A stretch of DNA of 7,367 nucleotides. It comes from Nocardioidaceae bacterium. GTDB lineage: Bacteria > Actinomycetota > Actinomycetes > Propionibacteriales > Nocardioidaceae. A program made the translations under genes and the position numbers. The stretch covers positions 1 through 7,367 of the forward strand of contig JAOPXA010000093.1 in NCBI GenBank assembly GCA_025965395.1, given 5' to 3'. Below, piece by piece: positions 4,971-7,367 of the stretch; position 1 is the stretch's first letter, and the number at the start of each line of letters is the position of its first letter. The notes beneath the pieces are model-generated. The model made no database searches. It worked only from the letters and a program-made list of their open reading frames with translations, and was not told the DNA's origin.

Positions 4971-6440
4971 TCAGCCCGTGACGGTGACGATCCGGAAGTC
5001 CCAGCCCTCGGCGCCGTTGGGAATCGTCCCGACCTTCTTCCCGCTCTGCGTCATGCCGTCCTTGTCGGTCGCGCGCACCTCGATAACGTGATCGCCGGGC
5101 TCGGCGTCCCAGTCGACGACCCACTGCACCCAGGTGTCGGCCGAGGGCACGGCCGCAAGCGTGGCGACCTGCCACGTCGTCTGATCGAACCGGACCTCGA
5201 CCTTCTCGATGCCCCGGTGCTGCGCCCACGCCACCCCGGCGACCTTGACGGCCCCCTTGGCGACCTTGCCCCTCGGCACGTCGATCCGCGACTGCGTCTT
5301 GACGGGCCCCTTCTCTGACCACCCGCGGTCCGTCCAGTACGCGTGAAAGTCTGCGAAGCGCGTGATCTCCCAGTCGACGACCCACTTGGTCGCGGACACA
5401 TAGCCATACAGGCCCGGGACGACCTGCCGCACCGGAAATCCGTGCTCGACCGTGAGTGGCTGCCCGTCCTGAGCTACCGCCAAGAGTGCGTCTCTGCCGT
5501 CGAGGAGAACGTCGAGGGGGGTGCCGCACGTCCAGCCGTCCTGGGAGGTCGACAGCAACGCGTCGGCGCCAGCCTGAATGCCGACTTCCTCAAGGAGATC
5601 CTTCATCGGCACACCGCTCCAGATGCCGTTGCCGATCAGATCCCCACCGACGCCGTTGGACACGCAGCACAGCGTCACCCAAGCGTCCTTCAACCCGCGA
5701 TCGATGAGCTGCTGATAGGTGATCGTCATCTCGCGATCGACCATGCCGTGGATCTTCAGGGACCACTCGTCCGGGGGTATGAGCGGGGGCGTGAGAGAAG
5801 TGTCGATGCGGTAGAAGTCGCCCACGGGGGTGTTCCACGGCTGCGCGAGGCCGAGGTCGGCACCCGCCGGAGCCGTCATCTTGGTCAGTGGAAGCACCAA
5901 CTTCTTGCGGGCTGTCTCGACTCCCGCCCGCGCCTGCCCGAGCTTGCGGCCGACGCCCGCGAGGACCACGGACCCGACCAGCACGAGACCGGTGTTGCGC
6001 AACATCGCCCGCCGGCCCTGGACGTGCTCGCGCGGAGCCGAGGGGTTGAGCAGATGCAGCACGACGAGGGCAGTGACGCCACCAAACGCGCAGATGACCA
6101 CTTGACCGGACGACGAGTCGGCAAGGTTGGCGTTGATCAGCATGCCAGCAACCGTGAACGCGACCACGCCGGCGATGGCGAGCACACGACGCGAGTTCCA
6201 GAAAGCGCCCAGCAGGGCCCCAAAGGCGAGGATCACCACCACCACGCTCGTGACGGCGAGAGGCTTGTCGGCCTTGCCGACCACCTCGATGATCGCGTGG
6301 GCGATGCCGCCTGGCGTTGCATCGATCACCGCTTCGCCGATGCCTACGACCGGCGACCGGCGGTAGGCGAAAAGGCCTGACAAAAGCTCGGTCACCGCAA
6401 TCGCTGCAGCGGCAGCCACAATGCCCTTCAGTGGGTTCAC
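4971..6440 (-). CDS. Membrane-anchored molybdopterin-dependent oxidoreductase (sulfite oxidase/YedY superfamily)
   Basis: This is a 489-residue enzyme in the membrane. Hydrophobic segments lie at about residues 7-25, 62-81, 86-104, 113-131 and 150-164. The outward domain follows: the molybdopterin-binding fold runs from about 185 to 380 and a Mo-cofactor dimerisation-like Ig domain from about 390 to the end (GVAWAQHRGIEKVEVRFD, HVIEVRATDKDG). Cys258-Cys259 in TLCCVSNGVGGDLIG carry the expected molybdenum ligand, probably Cys259 by comparison with family members reading CVSN. GFPVRQVVPGLYGY and SATKWV match the cofactor-binding part. Arg143-Arg144 just before the fifth helix resembles a twin-arginine signal, as expected for a domain folded around its cofactor in the cytoplasm. 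The electron donor or acceptor and the substrate are not readable. The GTG at 6440 is chosen because AGGAAG precedes it by 8 bases; the frame is open to an ATG at 6584, but that overlaps the divergent synthetase gene and encodes no expected sequence. It is convergent with the C39-family gene with a 10-base gap. Confidence 0.92.
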   Translation of the reverse strand: MNPLKGIVAAAAAIAVTELLSGLFAYRRSPVVGIGEAVIDATPGGIAHAIIEVVGKADKPLAVTSVVVVILAFGALLGAFWNSRRVLAIAGVVAFTVAGMLINANLADSSSGQVVICAFGGVTALVVLHLLNPSAPREHVQGRRAMLRNTGLVLVGSVVLAGVGRKLGQARAGVETARKKLVLPLTKMTAPAGADLGLAQPWNTPVGDFYRIDTSLTPPLIPPDEWSLKIHGMVDREMTITYQQLIDRGLKDAWVTLCCVSNGVGGDLIGNGIWSGVPMKDLLEEVGIQAGADALLSTSQDGWTCGTPLDVLLDGRDALLAVAQDGQPLTVEHGFPVRQVVPGLYGYVSATKWVVDWEITRFADFHAYWTDRGWSEKGPVKTQSRIDVPRGKVAKGAVKVAGVAWAQHRGIEKVEVRFDQTTWQVATLAAVPSADTWVQWVVDWDAEPGDHVIEVRATDKDGMTQSGKKVGTIPNGAEGWDFRIVTVTG

Positions 6441-6448
6441 AGCACCAT

Positions 6449-6454
6449 CTTCCT
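6449..6454 (-). promoter_or_regulatory. Ribosome binding site deciding the GTG start of the molybdoprotein
   Basis: AGGAAG on the minus strand, 8 bases before the GTG at 6440. It supports the GTG over the upstream in-frame ATG at 6584, and the protein then begins right before its first membrane helix. Confidence 0.7.
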
Positions 6455-6501
6455 GCACGGCGCCCAATCGCGCGCGACAAAGTACTGGACCGACCCAGAC
6501 G

Positions 6502-6507
6502 TACGCT
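6502..6507 (+). promoter_or_regulatory. Possible -10 box ahead of the acyl-CoA synthetase GTG
   Basis: TACGCT fits TANNNT and ends 6 bases before the GTG at 6514, consistent with a leaderless transcript. No purine-rich ribosome binding site is seen in the 15 bases before this GTG. There is no clear -35 element, so this is tentative. Confidence 0.3.
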
Positions 6508-6513
6508 GCATAG

Positions 6514-7367
6514 GTGAACGCACGCGAGCCGCACCTCAGCCATAGTGCCGGTCCAACGGACAGCCCTCTGCTCACCGAGACCATCGGTCAGAACTTCGCT
6601 GCGACCGTCAGAACGTACCCAGACCGGGAGGCACTGGTCGAGTGCGCGACGGGCCGCCGCTGGACCTACACGCAACTCGAAACCGCCGTGGACGCTGTGG
6701 CGCTCGGTCTGGTGACCCGCGGGGTGCACAAGGGCGACCGCGTGGGCATCTGGGCTCCCAACTGCGCCGAATGGGTGCTCGTCCAGTACGCGACAGCGCG
6801 GATCGGAGCGATCCTCGTCAACGTCAACCCCGCCTACCGGACTCACGAGGTGGAGTTCGTCCTCAAGCAATCCGGCGTCCGCTTGCTGATTGCCACCCCC
6901 ACGTTCAAGACGTCGAACTATGCCGAAATGATCGACGACGTGGCACCTCGCTGCCCTGAGTTGTTGGACATCGTGCTCATAGGCGAGGACACCTGGGACT
7001 CACTCGTCGAGGAGGGCGAACGCGCCGATGACTCAATCTTGGCCGAGATCGAGTCCACGCTGTCCGCCGACGAAGCCATCAATATCCAATACACCTCCGG
7101 CACGACCGGATTTCCCAAAGGCGCCACACTGTCGCATCGCAACATCCTCAACAACGGGTGGTACGTCGGGGAGCTTGTCGACTACTCCGAAGTCGACCGG
7201 ATCTGCATACCGGTGCCGTTCTATCACTGCTTCGGCATGGTGATGGGCAACCTCGCAGCAACCACGCATGGAGCGGCCATGATCATCCCCGCACCGGCCT
7301 TCGACCCAGCACTGACGTTGAAGGCGGCAGCCGACGAAGAGTGCACGTCGTTGTACGGCGTCCCGAC
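6514..7367 (+). CDS. AMP-forming acyl-CoA synthetase (fatty-acid--CoA ligase family), N-terminal part
   Basis: This member of the ANL superfamily activates a carboxylic acid with ATP to an acyl-adenylate and transfers it to CoA. The frame is open to the window edge, giving 284 complete codons of a protein usually about 540-560 residues long, so the C-terminal subdomain with the catalytic lysine lies outside. Seen are the N-terminal entry motif (SPLLTETIGQNF, YPDREALVEC), WTYTQLETAV, GDRVGIWAPNCAEWV, GAILVNVNPAYRTHEVEFVL, the ATP-binding signature YTSGTTGFPKG at residues 193-203 followed by ATLSHRNILNN, and PFYHCFGMVMGNL. These fit the medium/long-chain or short-chain fatty acyl group of actinobacterial FadD-like proteins; chain length cannot be judged without the acyl pocket. 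The GTG at 6514 directly follows an in-frame TAG at 6511, and family members usually begin about 15-20 residues before the SPLLTETIG-like motif, which fits. It is divergent from the molybdoprotein. Confidence 0.9.
   Translation, partial: MNAREPHLSHSAGPTDSPLLTETIGQNFAATVRTYPDREALVECATGRRWTYTQLETAVDAVALGLVTRGVHKGDRVGIWAPNCAEWVLVQYATARIGAILVNVNPAYRTHEVEFVLKQSGVRLLIATPTFKTSNYAEMIDDVAPRCPELLDIVLIGEDTWDSLVEEGERADDSILAEIESTLSADEAINIQYTSGTTGFPKGATLSHRNILNNGWYVGELVDYSEVDRICIPVPFYHCFGMVMGNLAATTHGAAMIIPAPAFDPALTLKAAADEECTSLYGVP

Larger units (their letters stand above)
6441..6513. other. Divergent control region between molybdoprotein and acyl-CoA synthetase
   Basis: These 73 bases hold the start-proximal signals of both genes. 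Apart from the AGGAAG ribosome binding site on the minus strand and the weak TACGCT box on the plus strand, I see no palindrome or repeat suggestive of an operator. Confidence 0.5.

Noticed and set aside
5343..6380. Long plus-strand reading frame opposite the molybdoprotein (345 residues)
   Set aside because: Antisense shadow of a gene with clear domains; its His/Arg/Asp-rich composition is typical of the opposite frame in high-GC genes.
6441..6584. N-terminal extension of the molybdoprotein to the ATG at 6584
   Set aside because: It would overlap the start of the divergent synthetase gene, and the GTG at 6440 has an AGGAAG site at the right distance.
5590..6870. Minus-strand 426-residue reading frame across the molybdoprotein and the synthetase start
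   Set aside because: It runs through two well-supported genes in another frame and shows no recognisable domain.
1..7367. Search for CRISPR repeats, tRNA or rRNA genes, insertion sequences, attachment sites or phage genes
   Set aside because: By eye no regularly spaced repeats, cloverleaf-like stretches, transposase motifs or terminal inverted repeats were found; nothing could be supported.

Overview
The window looks like ordinary chromosomal DNA from a high-GC Gram-positive actinobacterium. The evidence is the high GC content, a GTG start, possible leaderless starts, a decayed AbiEi/DUF559-type protein of a kind common in Nocardioidaceae and relatives, a five-helix membrane molybdoprotein and a Streptomyces/Nocardioides-type C39-family secreted protein. 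A Nocardioidaceae-like host is my best guess, but the sequence alone does not prove it.

Layout from left to right: (1) 10-583, plus strand, a broken gene of the AbiEi-like/DUF559 family, now spread over three reading frames. (2) 608-653, a perfect 18-bp hairpin between two convergent genes. (3) 673-2214, minus strand, a secreted short M1-family zinc metallopeptidase. (4) 2317-2360, a hairpin terminator for the next gene. (5) 2378-3502, minus strand, a sugar-type ABC transporter substrate-binding lipoprotein with no transporter genes beside it. (6) 3503-3709, a divergent control region with a textbook CRP/GlxR-type operator at 3571-3586. (7) 3710-4960, plus strand, a secreted C39-family cysteine-peptidase-like protein with an N-terminal beta-rich module. 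(8) 4971-6440, minus strand, a five-helix membrane protein with a sulfite-oxidase-type molybdopterin domain; it ends only 10 bp from gene 7. (9) 6441-6513, a short divergent control region. (10) 6514 to the right edge, plus strand, the N-terminal half of an AMP-forming acyl-CoA synthetase, cut by the window end.

Four of the five intact or partial coding genes are predicted to be exported or in the membrane: two peptidases, a solute-binding lipoprotein and a molybdoenzyme. Genes 5 and 7 share a divergent control region whose CRP/GlxR-type site suggests cAMP-linked nutrient control of one or both. Beyond that I see no evidence that these genes form one pathway; each is separated from the next by a terminator, a divergent promoter region or a convergent junction.

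No intergenic gap exceeds 300 bases. I saw no tRNA, rRNA, CRISPR array, insertion sequence or phage gene. I do not see a clearly new system here; the points most worth checking are the internal twin-arginine motif of the molybdoprotein, the CRP-like operator, the orphan binding protein and the N-terminal module of the C39 protein.
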